Made by a program: the position numbers and the translations under genes. The notes beneath the pieces were generated by a model. That model was not told the origin of the DNA and ran no database searches. It saw only the letters and a program-made list of their open reading frames with translations. Positions 8,189-17,145 of a stretch of DNA of 64,000 bases are shown piece by piece. How positions within the stretch are numbered: the stretch's first letter is position 1; each line of letters starts with the position of its first letter. Origin of the DNA: Rummeliibacillus sp. POC4 (GTDB lineage: Bacteria > Bacillota > Bacilli > Bacillales_A > Planococcaceae); contig NZ_QWUA01000007.1 in assembly GCF_003576525.1 (NCBI RefSeq), positions 1 to 64,000 of the forward strand. Direction: 5' to 3'.

Positions 8189-8782
8189 CTATAAACCTCG
8201 TTTCTTCTTCACGACGCTCATAAAACGAGCAATTTTTTTGTCAGCTGGTCTACGTGGTATCGAATGGAGTGCTAGGAAACGGTCAAAAATCACTTTCCCA
8301 GTTTCCTCATTTAAAACCTCATATTCTAACTCGTAATCATCCGTTCCAGCATATTGGGAATGGTCGAATACTAATAGACCGCCTTCATATTTTATTTCGG
8401 CACGTTTTGTTTGGAGTGTACCCAAAATTTTTAAATCGTGTGGATCTATTGCCAATGCTTGTAGTCTACCCTCTACTTCATGTGCATGAAGGACAGAATC
8501 ACCAGACAAAATAGATTGAACTTCTTTTTTTGAAAGTAAATCGGTTGTTTCTGTTAAGCCAATCCCAATTGCGGGTTCTTTTAATGTACACTCGAAACGA
8601 TCTTGAACTTCACGGATTCGTAGACCGGATTTTAAATTTTTTAGCGCAAAATCTTTGGTATCAAAATAATGATTTGTTTGAGAATGAAAATTTTCATCGG
8701 TTAGATTAAATGTAGTGCAAAGACGTGAAAATTCCTCTTTTGTTAACATGTTTTTAAATTCAATTTCTAATTGTTGGGTCAT
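8189..8782 (-). CDS. yjbK: CYTH-domain triphosphate hydrolase (YjbK)
   Basis: CYTH proteins hydrolyse inorganic triphosphate or similar substrates inside a charged beta-barrel tunnel. The signature ExExK is visible as EIEFK at residues 6-10. The alternating charged strands SGLRIREVQDRFECTLKEP and RAEIKYEGGLLVFDHSQY are typical. The length is 197 residues. It stands first in a minus-strand pair with the transglycosylase and divergent from yjbL-relQ-nadK. The position next to a (p)ppGpp synthetase is conserved in B. subtilis. Confidence 0.88.
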   Translation of the reverse strand: MTQQLEIEFKNMLTKEEFSRLCTTFNLTDENFHSQTNHYFDTKDFALKNLKSGLRIREVQDRFECTLKEPAIGIGLTETTDLLSKKEVQSILSGDSVLHAHEVEGRLQALAIDPHDLKILGTLQTKRAEIKYEGGLLVFDHSQYAGTDDYELEYEVLNEETGKVIFDRFLALHSIPRRPADKKIARFMSVVKKKRGL

Positions 8783-8991
8783 TTTAGGACACCCTTTCTA
8801 TTTATGAATTATAAAGGAATTTTATAACAAATTGCAATGTACAGCCAGCCCGTATTATTGGACAGTAAATCGCTGTTATATGTAGTTTCACTTTAAATTG
8901 AAAATACATGACAAATATCCTGAAAAAATGATTAGATTTGAATAAGCCTATGATAAAATAGATAGCAGATTCACAGAAAGGAAGATTGACT

Positions 8992-9381
8992 TTGCGTAAA
9001 ACTTATATAGTCGAAAAAGGAACACTTCAAGATTCACATATCTATTTTGAGTTACAAAATCCAAAAGACCAAGTGGAAAATTGGCAAGCCTCAGGTCGTA
9101 TAATTGTTGATTCAGATGAATTGGCATTTATTTATTTAATGGATGAGGAAACTGAGTATAGTTATGTGAAATTTCCACAATCAGTTTGGCCATTATTAGT
9201 AGAAACGTTACAATCAAAAGCAATTCCTATGTTAAAATGTGGAACTGAGGCGATTGAATTGGTCAACTTTCAGGATGAATTACAATCACTTATATATAAT
9301 ATTGAAGGTAACTATAATTATGGAGAGGTTTTTACAAGTACAGTCGAAGAAACCTTTGCAGAACTATTAAGTGAAGCCTAA
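8992..9381 (+). CDS. yjbL: UPF0738 family protein YjbL
   Basis: This small protein of unknown function is conserved in Bacillales. The stretch SDELAFIYLMDEETEYSYVK and the C-terminal IYNIEGNYNYGE match the family. I start it at the TTG at 8992, because the ribosome site AAAGGAAG (8977-8984) is too close to the TTG at 8986. That gives 129 residues. It leads a run with relQ, nadK and a pseudouridine synthase in which the spacing is short or overlapping. Confidence 0.82.
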   Translation: MRKTYIVEKGTLQDSHIYFELQNPKDQVENWQASGRIIVDSDELAFIYLMDEETEYSYVKFPQSVWPLLVETLQSKAIPMLKCGTEAIELVNFQDELQSLIYNIEGNYNYGEVFTSTVEETFAELLSEA

Positions 9382-9402
9382 ATTTTGTTAGGGGGACTTA
9401 TC

Positions 9403-10083
9403 ATGGGACAATGGGATCGCTTTTTACAGCCCTATAAGCAAGCAGTGGACGAACTAAAAATAAAATTAAAAGGGATACGTGCGCAATTCGAAAAATCGAA
9501 CACGACATCACCTATAGAATTTGTCACTGGACGAGTAAAACCACTTGCGAGTATTTATGATAAGACATTAGAAAAAGGATTAGTATTTGAGCCATCGGAT
9601 ACACTTGCACATGAATTACAAGATATTGCAGGGGTTCGTATTATGTGCCAGTTTGTAGATGACATACCAACTGTTATTGAATTACTAAGACAACGAAATG
9701 ATTTACATATCATTGAGGAAAAAGACTATATCACAAATGTTAAAAAGAGTGGATATCGGTCTTATCATATGATTATTGAATACCCTGTTGGGACAATTCA
9801 AGGAGAAAAAGTGATTTTAGCAGAAATTCAAATTCGCACCCTTGCGATGAATTTCTGGGCATCGATTGAACATTCATTGAATTATAAATATAAAGGTGTA
9901 TTTCCTAAGGAAATAAAAAATCGTCTGCAAAGTGCGGCAGAAGCAGCATTTAAACTCGACGAAGAGATGTCTGAAATACGAGAAGAAATCAGGGAAGCAC
10001 AACAATATTTCACAGAATATAAAGAAGCTTCAAAACCTAAAGTACGCCAAAATCATCCGAAAGGGGACAGAGAGTACCAATGA
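9403..10083 (+). CDS. relQ: Small alarmone synthetase RelQ
   Basis: RelQ makes (p)ppGpp from ATP and GDP/GTP; it has no hydrolase domain. Synthetase motifs are present in order: [39 protein letters not shown] and [20 protein letters not shown]. The C-terminal helix (residues 190-226) is the usual oligomerisation tail. The length is 226 residues. The ATG at 9403 has GGGGG seven bases ahead. Its last codons overlap the nadK start (ATGA). DarB, a c-di-AMP sensor acting on Rel, is encoded at 58697 in this same window. Confidence 0.95.
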   Translation: MGQWDRFLQPYKQAVDELKIKLKGIRAQFEKSNTTSPIEFVTGRVKPLASIYDKTLEKGLVFEPSDTLAHELQDIAGVRIMCQFVDDIPTVIELLRQRNDLHIIEEKDYITNVKKSGYRSYHMIIEYPVGTIQGEKVILAEIQIRTLAMNFWASIEHSLNYKYKGVFPKEIKNRLQSAAEAAFKLDEEMSEIREEIREAQQYFTEYKEASKPKVRQNHPKGDREYQ

Positions 10084-10886
10084 GATTCGCTATTCAATCC
10101 CGCAATGACCCATTGTCTAACGAACTAATGGAATGTGCTACGAACTATTTAACTGATTTTGGCTTAGAAGTTGATGAAGAAAAACCGGACATCGTACTAT
10201 CTATTGGAGGTGATGGAACGTTATTACATGCGTTCCACCGCTATACCCATATGCTATCTGAAGTTGCATTTGTCGGAATTCATACAGGTCATCTTGGCTT
10301 CTATGCAGATTGGAAACCAAGTGAAATTGAAAAACTAGTCATTTCAATTGCAAAAGGTGAGTTTAAAGTTATTGAATATCCATTATTAGAAGTGAAGATT
10401 AACTATCAAAATAGCGATGATTGTTATACCTATCTGGCTTTAAATGAATCCACTGTTAAATCACCTGAAGTTACACTCGTAATGGATGTTGAACTAAATG
10501 GTCGCCCATTTGAAAGATTTCGTGGAGATGGCCTTTGTATATCAACACCTTCGGGTAGTACAGCTTATAACAAAGCATTAGGCGGAGCCATCTTACATCC
10601 ATCATTGCAAGCATTACAACTTACGGAAATGGCTTCGATTAATAACCGTGTTTTCAGAACGGTAGGTTCCTCTCTTGTTTTGCCTGCACATCATAAATGT
10701 ATCCTCAAACCGGTAAAAGCAGAAGACTTTATGGTAACTGTGGATCATGTGCAATTGTTGCATAAAAATGTAAAGTCAATTCAATATCGCGTTGCCAAAG
10801 AAAAGATACGTTTTGCTCGCTTTAAAGCTTTCCCGTTCTGGCAACGTGTTCATGATTCCTTTATCGATAGTGATTTGAAAGATTGA
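10080..10886 (+). CDS. nadK: NAD kinase
   Basis: NadK phosphorylates NAD to NADP in the cytosol. The GGDGT motif stands at residues 43-47, and the second conserved block [20 protein letters not shown] is near residue 150. The length of 268 residues fits Bacillales NadK. The start overlaps the end of relQ by four bases and its stop overlaps the next start, so the genes are translationally coupled. Confidence 0.96.
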   Translation: MRFAIQSRNDPLSNELMECATNYLTDFGLEVDEEKPDIVLSIGGDGTLLHAFHRYTHMLSEVAFVGIHTGHLGFYADWKPSEIEKLVISIAKGEFKVIEYPLLEVKINYQNSDDCYTYLALNESTVKSPEVTLVMDVELNGRPFERFRGDGLCISTPSGSTAYNKALGGAILHPSLQALQLTEMASINNRVFRTVGSSLVLPAHHKCILKPVKAEDFMVTVDHVQLLHKNVKSIQYRVAKEKIRFARFKAFPFWQRVHDSFIDSDLKD

Positions 10887-11785
10887 TGCAAGATTTACGA
10901 TATCGTTTAACCTTTACTGCACAAAAAGAGCAACAATTATTAAGGGAAGCATTGGCTGATATAGGCGTTTCAAAAAGAGCGTTAACAGCGATTAAATTTC
11001 AAGGTGGAGCATTACTTGTGAATGGAAAAGAGCAGAATGTACGTTTTCCTTTGAATATAGGAGATGAAGTTACAGTTATTTTTCCTATGGAGGAAATCAG
11101 TGATGGACTGCTTCCTGAAAGTGGAGAATTAGCTATAAAATACGAGGATGATGTATTACTCATTTTGGAAAAGCCACCCTATCAAAGTACAATTCCTTCA
11201 CATGATCATCCAACAGGTAGCATCGCTAACTTTGTAGCAGCACATTTAAAAGAGCAACAAATTCGTTCTACTGTGCATGTAGTTACTAGATTAGATAGAG
11301 ATACATCAGGGCTAATGTGTATAGCAAAACATCGTCATATCCATCATTTAATGAGTGAAGCGCAAAAGAAACGTGAGATTCATCGAACATATGAAGCGCT
11401 CGTACACGGGGAAATATCTGAAGACTTTCTTCAAATAATTGCTCCCATTGGGAGAAAAGACGGAAGCATTATTGAAAGAGAAGTAAGAGAAGACGGTAAG
11501 TTTGCACATACAGATGTACAAGTACTCAATCGATATCGTATTCATGGTGAAGATATAAGTCATGTAAGATTGAACTTGCACACAGGACGTACGCACCAAA
11601 TTAGAGTACACATGGCTTCTATTGGTCATCCGTTATTGGGAGACGATTTATATGGTGGTAAAAGAGAGTTAGTAGCAAGACAAGCATTGCATTGTGTAGA
11701 ACTCGAACTGCTACATCCACTAAATGGTCAGACTTTAAAATGGACAAGCGAATTTCCTGAAGATATAAGGCGAATATACGAATGA
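10886..11785 (+). CDS. RluD-type pseudouridine synthase (YjbO)
   Basis: This protein converts uridines to pseudouridine in RNA. An S4-like N-terminal domain (residues 15-75, with ALLVNGKEQNVRFPLNIGDE) precedes the catalytic domain. The catalytic motif is VTRLDRDTSGLMCIAKH, with the nucleophilic aspartate after RL. The C-terminal LHTGRTHQIRVHMASIGHPL followed by GDDLYGG is diagnostic. The length is 299 residues. The start is ATG at 10886, inside TTGATG and overlapping the nadK stop. The substrate RNA cannot be told from sequence. Confidence 0.92.
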   Translation: MQDLRYRLTFTAQKEQQLLREALADIGVSKRALTAIKFQGGALLVNGKEQNVRFPLNIGDEVTVIFPMEEISDGLLPESGELAIKYEDDVLLILEKPPYQSTIPSHDHPTGSIANFVAAHLKEQQIRSTVHVVTRLDRDTSGLMCIAKHRHIHHLMSEAQKKREIHRTYEALVHGEISEDFLQIIAPIGRKDGSIIEREVREDGKFAHTDVQVLNRYRIHGEDISHVRLNLHTGRTHQIRVHMASIGHPLLGDDLYGGKRELVARQALHCVELELLHPLNGQTLKWTSEFPEDIRRIYE

Positions 11786-11804
11786 TTATAGGTTAACCTG
11801 ATTT

Positions 11805-11842
11805 GGGTGTTGTCTTTAAGTAGACAACGCCTTTTCTATTTT
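11805..11842 (+). terminator. Terminator of the yjbL-relQ-nadK-rlu operon
   Basis: GGTGTTGTCT and AGACAACGCC form a ten-pair stem with a six-base loop, followed by TTTTCTATTTTT. Confidence 0.9.
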
Positions 11843-11913
11843 TATTATTTAATATAAAGTTTTTACTTTTAAATGTATTTCCTAGGGAATGAAGAAAATG
11901 TTATTTGAGTATA

Positions 11914-11932
11914 AGTAACATCTAATGTTACT
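11914..11932. promoter_or_regulatory. Perfect palindrome in the mgtE leader
   Basis: AGTAACAT-CTA-ATGTTACT is a perfect 8+8 inverted repeat about 110 bases before the mgtE start. It has operator-like size. No T-run follows, so it is not a terminator. No matching regulator is known to me. Confidence 0.35.
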
Positions 11933-12041
11933 ATTTAAGTTGTAACAATATATTTTAAAAAATAATTGTCCTTATGTAATGTTCGAATTATTATTATAAG
12001 GTGTCCTAAAAAATATAAACGTCGAGAGGAGGGGACAATGC

Positions 12042-13415
12042 ATGATAGACGAAGCAAAAAAAGATGAAGTACAATTTGATGAAGAGCAATTACGTGGGTT
12101 ATTACAAACTGATTCGCCAACAACTTTTAGAGATCAATATTTGTCACTTCATCCGTATGATCAGGCACAGTTTTATGAGAAGGTGGAACCTGATATACGA
12201 CAGATTATTTATCAGTATTTGTCCCCAAAAGAGATGGCTGAGATTTTCGAAGCTCTTGATCTTGATGATAACGAATATAAAGGTTTCTTGGAAGAAATGT
12301 CACCGGATTATGCTGCAGTAATGATAGCAGAAATGTATACAGATGATGCGGTCGATGTATTAAATGAATTAGATAAGGATCAAATCAGTCATTTCCTTCA
12401 AATAATGGATAACGAATCTGCACAAGATATAAAAGACTTGTTACATTATGAAGAATATACAGCTGGTTCGATTATGACAACTGAATATGTTGCAATTCCT
12501 GAAAACTCTACCGTAAGATCTGCGATGACTATTCTACGTAATGCAGCACCTGAAGCGGAAACGATTTACTATATTTTTGTGGTCGATGATACGAATCATC
12601 TGACAGGTGTAATCTCATTACGTGACCTAATTATTGCAGAAGAAGACACACTGATTCATGAAATTATGAACGAACGCGTCGTTAGTGTAAATGTGACCGA
12701 TGACCAGGAAGATGTTGCACAAATTATGAAAGACTACAATTTCTTGGCTGTTCCAGTTATCAATTCTAAAAATGAAATGTTAGGGATTATTACTGTCGAT
12801 GATATTATTGATGTTATTGATGAAGAAGCATCGGAAGACTATTCTAAACTGGCTGGGGTATCTGATATGGATAATTTTGATACCAATCCATTTGCAGCAG
12901 CAAAAAAACGATTGCCTTGGCTTGTTGTTCTATTGTTTTTAGGAATGCTAACAGCTAATTTAATAGATTTATTCACAGGGACGCTTGAAAAGGTAGCATT
13001 GCTTGCAGCATTTATCCCATTAATCGGTGGTACGTCAGGAAATAGCGGAACACAGGCATTAGCCGTTGCGGTTCGAGGTATTGCAACAGGGGATGTGGAA
13101 GAACAGAGTAAGCTTAAGTTAATATTCCGTGAATTAGTTACGGGAATGATTATGGGTCTTGTGTGTGGTGTCGTCGCTTTTTGTATTGTATATTTTTGGC
13201 AGCATACTTTATTATTAGGCATACTAGTTGGTGTAGCAATCTGTTGTTCTATTGTCGTCGCAACTTTGGCAGGCTCATTTATTCCATTATTGATGCATCG
13301 TTTGAATATAGACCCAGCAGTTGCGTCGGGACCATTTATCACAACTTTGAATGACATAACAAGTATCGTCATTTATCTTGGAATTGCTACAATGTTTATA
13401 AACCATCTAATGTGA
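12042..13415 (+). CDS. mgtE: Magnesium transporter MgtE
   Basis: MgtE is a Mg2+-gated channel of the cytoplasmic membrane. An acidic N-domain (residues 20-125) and two CBS domains (about 130-250) sense intracellular Mg2+. Five membrane helices follow from about residue 285, with the conserved GGTSGNSGTQALAVAVRGIA in the pore region. The length is 457 residues. The ribosome site GAGGAGGGG stands eight bases before the ATG at 12042. An out-of-frame ATG at 12038 is ignored. I find no M-box riboswitch in the 200-base leader. Confidence 0.95.
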   Translation: MIDEAKKDEVQFDEEQLRGLLQTDSPTTFRDQYLSLHPYDQAQFYEKVEPDIRQIIYQYLSPKEMAEIFEALDLDDNEYKGFLEEMSPDYAAVMIAEMYTDDAVDVLNELDKDQISHFLQIMDNESAQDIKDLLHYEEYTAGSIMTTEYVAIPENSTVRSAMTILRNAAPEAETIYYIFVVDDTNHLTGVISLRDLIIAEEDTLIHEIMNERVVSVNVTDDQEDVAQIMKDYNFLAVPVINSKNEMLGIITVDDIIDVIDEEASEDYSKLAGVSDMDNFDTNPFAAAKKRLPWLVVLLFLGMLTANLIDLFTGTLEKVALLAAFIPLIGGTSGNSGTQALAVAVRGIATGDVEEQSKLKLIFRELVTGMIMGLVCGVVAFCIVYFWQHTLLLGILVGVAICCSIVVATLAGSFIPLLMHRLNIDPAVASGPFITTLNDITSIVIYLGIATMFINHLM

Positions 13416-13466
13416 AACATTTTGAAAATCGGGCATAGTATAAAAATAAAAAAAGGAAGTGTAATT

Positions 13467-13862
13467 GTGGTAAATCGCCCACTCCTTTTCGTGAAGAGCC
13501 CACCTGCAGTTTTCAAAGAAATTGACGTATTATCTCATGCTCAATTCGAAGTAGATATGGAAGAAGTTAAATTTGAGGAAGAACATCTAGAGACGGAAGA
13601 AACAAATGCTATTTTAGATACTGGTGAATGGCGAAAACGAAAAGAGAAGCTTTTGTTTTTATCTAGGCCCTTTCAACAAAAGGTCTACCAACCTCTTGTA
13701 TTCATCGTAAATGATGGCAGAGAAATTCCAGGAGAAGTTTACGAACTCAATGTTGAAAAGCAGCAAGTACTAATTAGAACAACTGATGATGATGTTCAAG
13801 CCATTCCAGTTGCAGATTTAAAGGATTTACTATGGCGTGGAAAATCATTTTTAGATAGTTAG
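13467..13862 (+). CDS. cotO: CotO-like spore coat protein
   Basis: CotO is a morphogenetic protein of the outer coat in B. subtilis. RPLLFVKSPP at the N-terminus and the C-terminal PLVFIVNDGREIPGEVYELN then IPVADLKDLLWRGKS fit the family, with a variable acidic middle. I start at GTG 13467 because AAAGGAAGT stands at the right distance; a TTG at 13422 has no such site. That gives 131 residues. It lies between mgtE and the convergent cotZ-type gene. Short coat proteins diverge fast, so the assignment is good but not certain. Confidence 0.72.
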   Translation: MVNRPLLFVKSPPAVFKEIDVLSHAQFEVDMEEVKFEEEHLETEETNAILDTGEWRKRKEKLLFLSRPFQQKVYQPLVFIVNDGREIPGEVYELNVEKQQVLIRTTDDDVQAIPVADLKDLLWRGKSFLDS

Positions 13863-13903
13863 CAAAAGTGTAGTATGTATACAATTAAATAATAATTGCA
13901 TAT

Positions 13904-13948
13904 TAAAACGAGTATCAGAATTTATTCTTCTGAACTCGTTTTTTTTTA
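13904..13948 (+). terminator. Terminator of cotO
   Basis: AAAACGAGT with TCAGAA pairs with TTCTGA and CTCGTTTT, followed by a T-run. Confidence 0.85.
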
Positions 13949-13961
13949 CCTAATAATAAGA

Positions 13962-13990
13962 AGGAGTGATTGATAGTTCCAACCACTCCT
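13962..13990 (-). terminator. Terminator of the cotZ-type gene
   Basis: On the minus strand AGGAGTGGTTG pairs with CAATCACTCCT, followed by TTCTTATTATT. The T-run is imperfect. Confidence 0.5.
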
Positions 13991-14020
13991 GTATTCCGAC
14001 GCTGTCTCACCTTGTAAATC

Positions 14021-14545
14021 TTAGCAAATATCCAAATCTACATCACGGATACATTGTACGCCACAGAAGCAAGTTAAATCTACAGTAATACAACTATTTG
14101 TACGGTTAAAGTTTCTTACTTTACATAGTTTGTGTAAATCAACTTTTGTTCCGTCATCATTAAGAATATCCACTTCACCACCATTTCTGTCAAGTGGCTC
14201 TAATACTCTTAAAGTTGCACAGCAATTATCGAATACATCTTCAACTCGGAAGAATACAGAGAAGCATCTGCAATCTGTACTTGTATTTCCAATAATATCT
14301 CTGAAGAAAGCTTTGAATGGCGTACCGTCCTTTCCTAATAACATGAATACTCGAGTATCGGCATTTGTTCTAGCAGGGTTTACTAAACCTCCTAGTGGCT
14401 CTAAAAAGCAATTAGTGGGGCAATCACAATCATCATTTGCACCTTGTGTTTGAATATCTAAAATAGCACGCACTACATCACATACGCAGTTTTTGGAATG
14501 TACTGGACCACTAAAACTTGAACTTTCTTTTCCACAACAACCCAT
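14021..14545 (-). CDS. CotZ/CotY/ExsY-family spore surface protein
   Basis: These cysteine-rich proteins self-assemble into the spore crust or exosporium lattice through disulfides. The N-terminus MGCCGKE and the spacing in CVCDVVRAILDIQTQ are characteristic. Many cysteines follow (CDCPTNC, CRCF, CCATL, CFCGVQC). CotZ, CotY and ExsY cannot be told apart here. I start at the ATG at 14545, eight bases after GGAGGTGAAAG; a TTG precedes it directly. The length is 174 residues. A sigma-K-like -10 lies 31 bases upstream. It is transcribed towards cotO. Confidence 0.88.
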   Translation of the reverse strand: MGCCGKESSSFSGPVHSKNCVCDVVRAILDIQTQGANDDCDCPTNCFLEPLGGLVNPARTNADTRVFMLLGKDGTPFKAFFRDIIGNTSTDCRCFSVFFRVEDVFDNCCATLRVLEPLDRNGGEVDILNDDGTKVDLHKLCKVRNFNRTNSCITVDLTCFCGVQCIRDVDLDIC

Positions 14546-14575
14546 CAACTTTCACCTCCTCTTTTCAGCTCTCTA

Positions 14576-14584
14576 TACCATATG
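14576..14584 (-). promoter_or_regulatory. Sigma-K-like -10 of the cotZ-type gene
   Basis: On the minus strand CATATGGTA fits the sigma-K -10 pattern CATANNNTA. The AC expected 16-17 bases upstream is not clear, so support is partial. Confidence 0.35.
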
Positions 14585-14620
14585 AGTTTGACAATAATAG
14601 GCTCGGGCTGTTGTCACGTT

Positions 14621-14651
14621 TGAATATTTTTATCTAAAAATCGACATACTA
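14621..14651 (+). promoter_or_regulatory. Sigma-G (or sigma-F) promoter of the spoVA operon
   Basis: TGAATA (14621-14626), an 18-base spacer and CATACTA (14645-14651) match the forespore sigma-G consensus at every position. It lies 26 bases before the first gene of the lipoprotein-spoVAC-AD-AEb operon, whose products belong to the forespore. Confidence 0.82.
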
Positions 14652-14677
14652 AAACTAAAAGGGTGAGATGAAAAAAT

Positions 14678-15085
14678 ATGAAAAAATGGTTTGGACTATT
14701 AGTAATACTCATTTTGGTTGGTTGTAACAATGGAAAAAATGATTTCATGGCAACCAATAACAAAGAAGAGTATCAGCAACAACAACAGAAGATCGAGCAA
14801 ATATTAAAGGAGGATAAACACGTAAAAAGGGTTACAGCAGTTTTCACAAAGGATTCGGCCATAGTTGGTATAGAGGTAAAACCATTTTCAAAATGGAACA
14901 AACAGAAATATGAAAAAAAGTGGAAAAAGGAAGTTGAAAAGGCCTTACCCGATAGAAATGTAGTCGTAAGTACAGACTTGAAACTTATTATGGAAACCGA
15001 TAAGTTGGCAAAAAAACAATTGAGTGAAAAAAAGCTAGATAAGAAAATAAAAGATCTTAAAAAGCTTGAGAAGGAGGAAACGTAA
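14678..15085 (+). CDS. YhcN/YlaJ-type sporulation lipoprotein
   Basis: A signal peptide with the lipobox LVGC places it on the outer face of the inner spore membrane. After a Gln-rich patch, the core (EQILKEDKHVKRVTAVFTKD, then SAIVGIEVKPFSKW) has the alpha/beta fold seen in YhcN/YlaJ proteins, which tend to accompany spoVA genes. The C-terminus is strongly Lys-rich. The length is 135 residues. The stop overlaps the spoVAC start as TAATG. It is the first gene after the sigma-G-like promoter. Confidence 0.75.
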   Translation: MKKWFGLLVILILVGCNNGKNDFMATNNKEEYQQQQQKIEQILKEDKHVKRVTAVFTKDSAIVGIEVKPFSKWNKQKYEKKWKKEVEKALPDRNVVVSTDLKLIMETDKLAKKQLSEKKLDKKIKDLKKLEKEET

Positions 15086-15540
15086 TGGATCCAAAACAAT
15101 ACGATAATTTACAACAATCGATTTCACCAAAACCTTCGATTTTAAAAAATTGTTTAAAAGCTTTTCTTGTTGGTGGCATTTTTTGCACGGTTGGTCAGCT
15201 TATAACTTATATTTATATAAGTTATTTTAATTTTACAGAGAAAACTGCAGGGAATCCGACAGTAGCTACGATGATTTTCATAGCTATGCTTTTAACAGGA
15301 TTTGGTCTGTATAAAAAGATTGGACAATTTGCTGGTGCAGGTTCAGCTGTACCTGTTACAGGGTTTGGTAATGCGGTTATTTCTGCGGCAATAGAGCACA
15401 AAACAGAAGGATTTGTCTTAGGAGTAGGCGGGAATATCTTCAAATTAGCAGGTTCAGTTATTGTATTTGGAGTTGTCTCTGCTTTTGTAGTGGCTCTTGT
15501 AAAGCTAATCTTAGTAACAATGGGGGTTGCTAACTGGTGA
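15085..15540 (+). CDS. spoVAC: Stage V sporulation protein AC
   Basis: SpoVAC is a membrane channel subunit that moves dipicolinic acid into the forespore and out at germination. The protein has 151 residues and about four membrane helices. LKNCLKAFLVGGIFCTVGQL and AGAGSAVPVTGFGNAVISAA are the conserved family stretches. The ribosome site AAGGAGGAAACG lies inside the end of the lipoprotein gene. No spoVAA, spoVAB, spoVAEa or spoVAF stands in this operon. Confidence 0.93.
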   Translation: MDPKQYDNLQQSISPKPSILKNCLKAFLVGGIFCTVGQLITYIYISYFNFTEKTAGNPTVATMIFIAMLLTGFGLYKKIGQFAGAGSAVPVTGFGNAVISAAIEHKTEGFVLGVGGNIFKLAGSVIVFGVVSAFVVALVKLILVTMGVANW

Positions 15541-16544
15541 TGGATCAAGGTGTAATTTATTTCCCTTCAAAACCCGCGATTATTGGGTCAGGTGTTGTAG
15601 CTGGACCAGTCGAAAAGAATAGCGTATTCGCGCAAGATTTTGACAGACTTTATGACAATGAAAGAGCTGATGAGGATTCTAATGAAAAAGGCCATCAAAC
15701 AATGGTTGAAGAAGCATGTCAAATTGCGTTAAAAAAAGCAAATATAAAACAAAATGATGTAGATTTCTTAATGAGTGGAGATTTAGTAAATCAGATGACT
15801 CCCTCAAATTTTGCTGCAGCAACTTTACAAGTGCCTTATATTGGACTTTTCTCTGCCTGTGCAACTGCAGTTTCGAGTGTTATTATCGCTTCTCTTTTAA
15901 CAGAATTAGGCGGAAGTCGCTATGCACTTGCTGGGGCAGGTAGCCAGCATAATTCTGTTGAACGACAATTTCGTTACCCAGTCGAATATGGTGGGCAAAA
16001 ACCAGGTACAGCTCAATGGACTGTTACAGCTGCCGGATATGTTTTAATCGCAAAAGGGCAGATGAATAGTCCAGCTGTGGAGGCTGCAACCATAGGAAAA
16101 GTTATCGATTTGCAGCAAACGGATCCCTTTCATATGGGAGCAGCTATGGCACCGGCGGCATGTGATACAATAACTCGACATTTAAAGGGTAGAGGTCAAA
16201 AACTTGCGGATTATGATTTAGTTATGACGGGAGATCTTGGAAAAGTAGGGCTTCCTATTTTGAAAGAAATGCTTACAAAGCAGGGAATGGCTAAACAAGA
16301 TGTCCAAAAAATTAGAGATGCAGGAGCAGAATATTATGGAGATGACGAGGCTTTTTTAGCTGGTGCTAGCGGTGCCGGTTGTTCTGCATCAGTGTTTTAT
16401 AGTTATATTTTAAAACAATTAAACGAAAAGAAAATCGAGCGCGTACTTGCTGTAGCAACAGGTGCTCTACTTTCTCCATTGACCGTACAGCAAAATGAGA
16501 GCATTCCTTGTACGGCTCATGCAATTGAAATTTCAATGAAATGA
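15540..16544 (+). CDS. spoVAD: Stage V sporulation protein AD
   Basis: SpoVAD binds dipicolinic acid on the cytosolic side of the SpoVA channel and has a thiolase-like fold. Family stretches include NFAAATLQVPYIGLFSACAT, VERQFRYPVEYGGQKPGTAQ and MGAAMAPAACDTI. The length is 334 residues from ATG 15540, which overlaps the spoVAC stop. A GTG at 15537 would add one residue. It sits between spoVAC and spoVAEb as in all spoVA operons. Confidence 0.94.
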   Translation: MDQGVIYFPSKPAIIGSGVVAGPVEKNSVFAQDFDRLYDNERADEDSNEKGHQTMVEEACQIALKKANIKQNDVDFLMSGDLVNQMTPSNFAAATLQVPYIGLFSACATAVSSVIIASLLTELGGSRYALAGAGSQHNSVERQFRYPVEYGGQKPGTAQWTVTAAGYVLIAKGQMNSPAVEAATIGKVIDLQQTDPFHMGAAMAPAACDTITRHLKGRGQKLADYDLVMTGDLGKVGLPILKEMLTKQGMAKQDVQKIRDAGAEYYGDDEAFLAGASGAGCSASVFYSYILKQLNEKKIERVLAVATGALLSPLTVQQNESIPCTAHAIEISMK

Positions 16545-16553
16545 GGAATATAA

Positions 16554-16919
16554 ATGTTCGTTTCAATAGTAATTGCTTTTATCGTAGGCGGTTTAATCTG
16601 TGTAATAGGACAATTGCTAATGGATGTTGGCAAACTGACTCCTGCACATACTTTAAGTATTTTAGTCGTTACAGGTGCAATATTAGATGGCTTTAATCTT
16701 TATGAACCGTTAATTGATTTTGCTGGTGCAGGAGCTACAATCCCTATTACGTCATTTGGAAATTCGTTAACGCACGGAGCTATTGCAGAAGCTGAAAAAC
16801 ATGGCTGGATTGGTGTGTTAACAGGTATGTTTGAAGTAACAAGCTCTGGTATTAGTGCAGCTATTTTATTTGGAATGATTGGAGCCTTAATTTTCCGTTC
16901 AAAAGGTCAGCAACCCTAG
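16554..16919 (+). CDS. spoVAEb: Stage V sporulation protein AEb
   Basis: This is the small membrane subunit of the SpoVA channel, 121 residues with about four helices. It is related in sequence to SpoVAC: compare [20 protein letters not shown] with the same part of SpoVAC. GAGGAAT precedes the ATG. It is the last gene of the operon; 65 bases separate it from yjcZ. Confidence 0.92.
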   Translation: MFVSIVIAFIVGGLICVIGQLLMDVGKLTPAHTLSILVVTGAILDGFNLYEPLIDFAGAGATIPITSFGNSLTHGAIAEAEKHGWIGVLTGMFEVTSSGISAAILFGMIGALIFRSKGQQP

Positions 16920-16949
16920 TTAAAAGCCCGATTCTTCTTTTTAACTCCG

Positions 16950-16958
16950 CATAAGATA
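16950..16958 (+). promoter_or_regulatory. Sigma-K/sigma-E-like -10 before yjcZ
   Basis: CATAAGATA fits the sigma-K -10 pattern CATANNNTA and lies 26 bases before the yjcZ start. A matching -35 is not evident. Confidence 0.3.
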
Positions 16959-16984
16959 GGGGAGAAAAGAGAGGAGGGATTGCA

Positions 16985-17134
16985 ATGTCAGGATGGGGAG
17001 GATATGGATACGGTTGTGGCAACAGCGGTGGCTACGGCGGTGGCTATAGCGGTGGCTATGGCGGTTCAACTTTCATTTTGATCGTTGTATTGTTCATTTT
17101 GTTAATTATCGTTGGCACTAGCTTTATCTACTAG
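16985..17134 (+). CDS. yjcZ: YjcZ-family small sporulation protein
   Basis: This 49-residue protein reads MSGWGGYGYGCGNSGG, then Gly/Tyr-rich repeats, then one membrane segment STFILIVVLFILLIIVGTSF. That is the layout of the tiny Gly-rich, single-helix YjcZ family found in spore-formers. A strong ribosome site GAGGAGGG precedes the ATG. spoVIF follows 11 bases on, so the two are one operon. Confidence 0.88.
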   Translation: MSGWGGYGYGCGNSGGYGGGYSGGYGGSTFILIVVLFILLIIVGTSFIY

Positions 17135-17145
17135 GAGGCGTTGAG

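Noticed and set aside
11842-12041. Possible M-box Mg2+ riboswitch before mgtE
   Set aside because: The 200-base leader shows none of the conserved M-box blocks and no terminator or anti-terminator pair.
12839-13372. Long minus-strand frame of 177 codons
   Set aside because: It lies wholly inside mgtE on the opposite strand, has no ribosome site and has a composition expected of a shadow frame.
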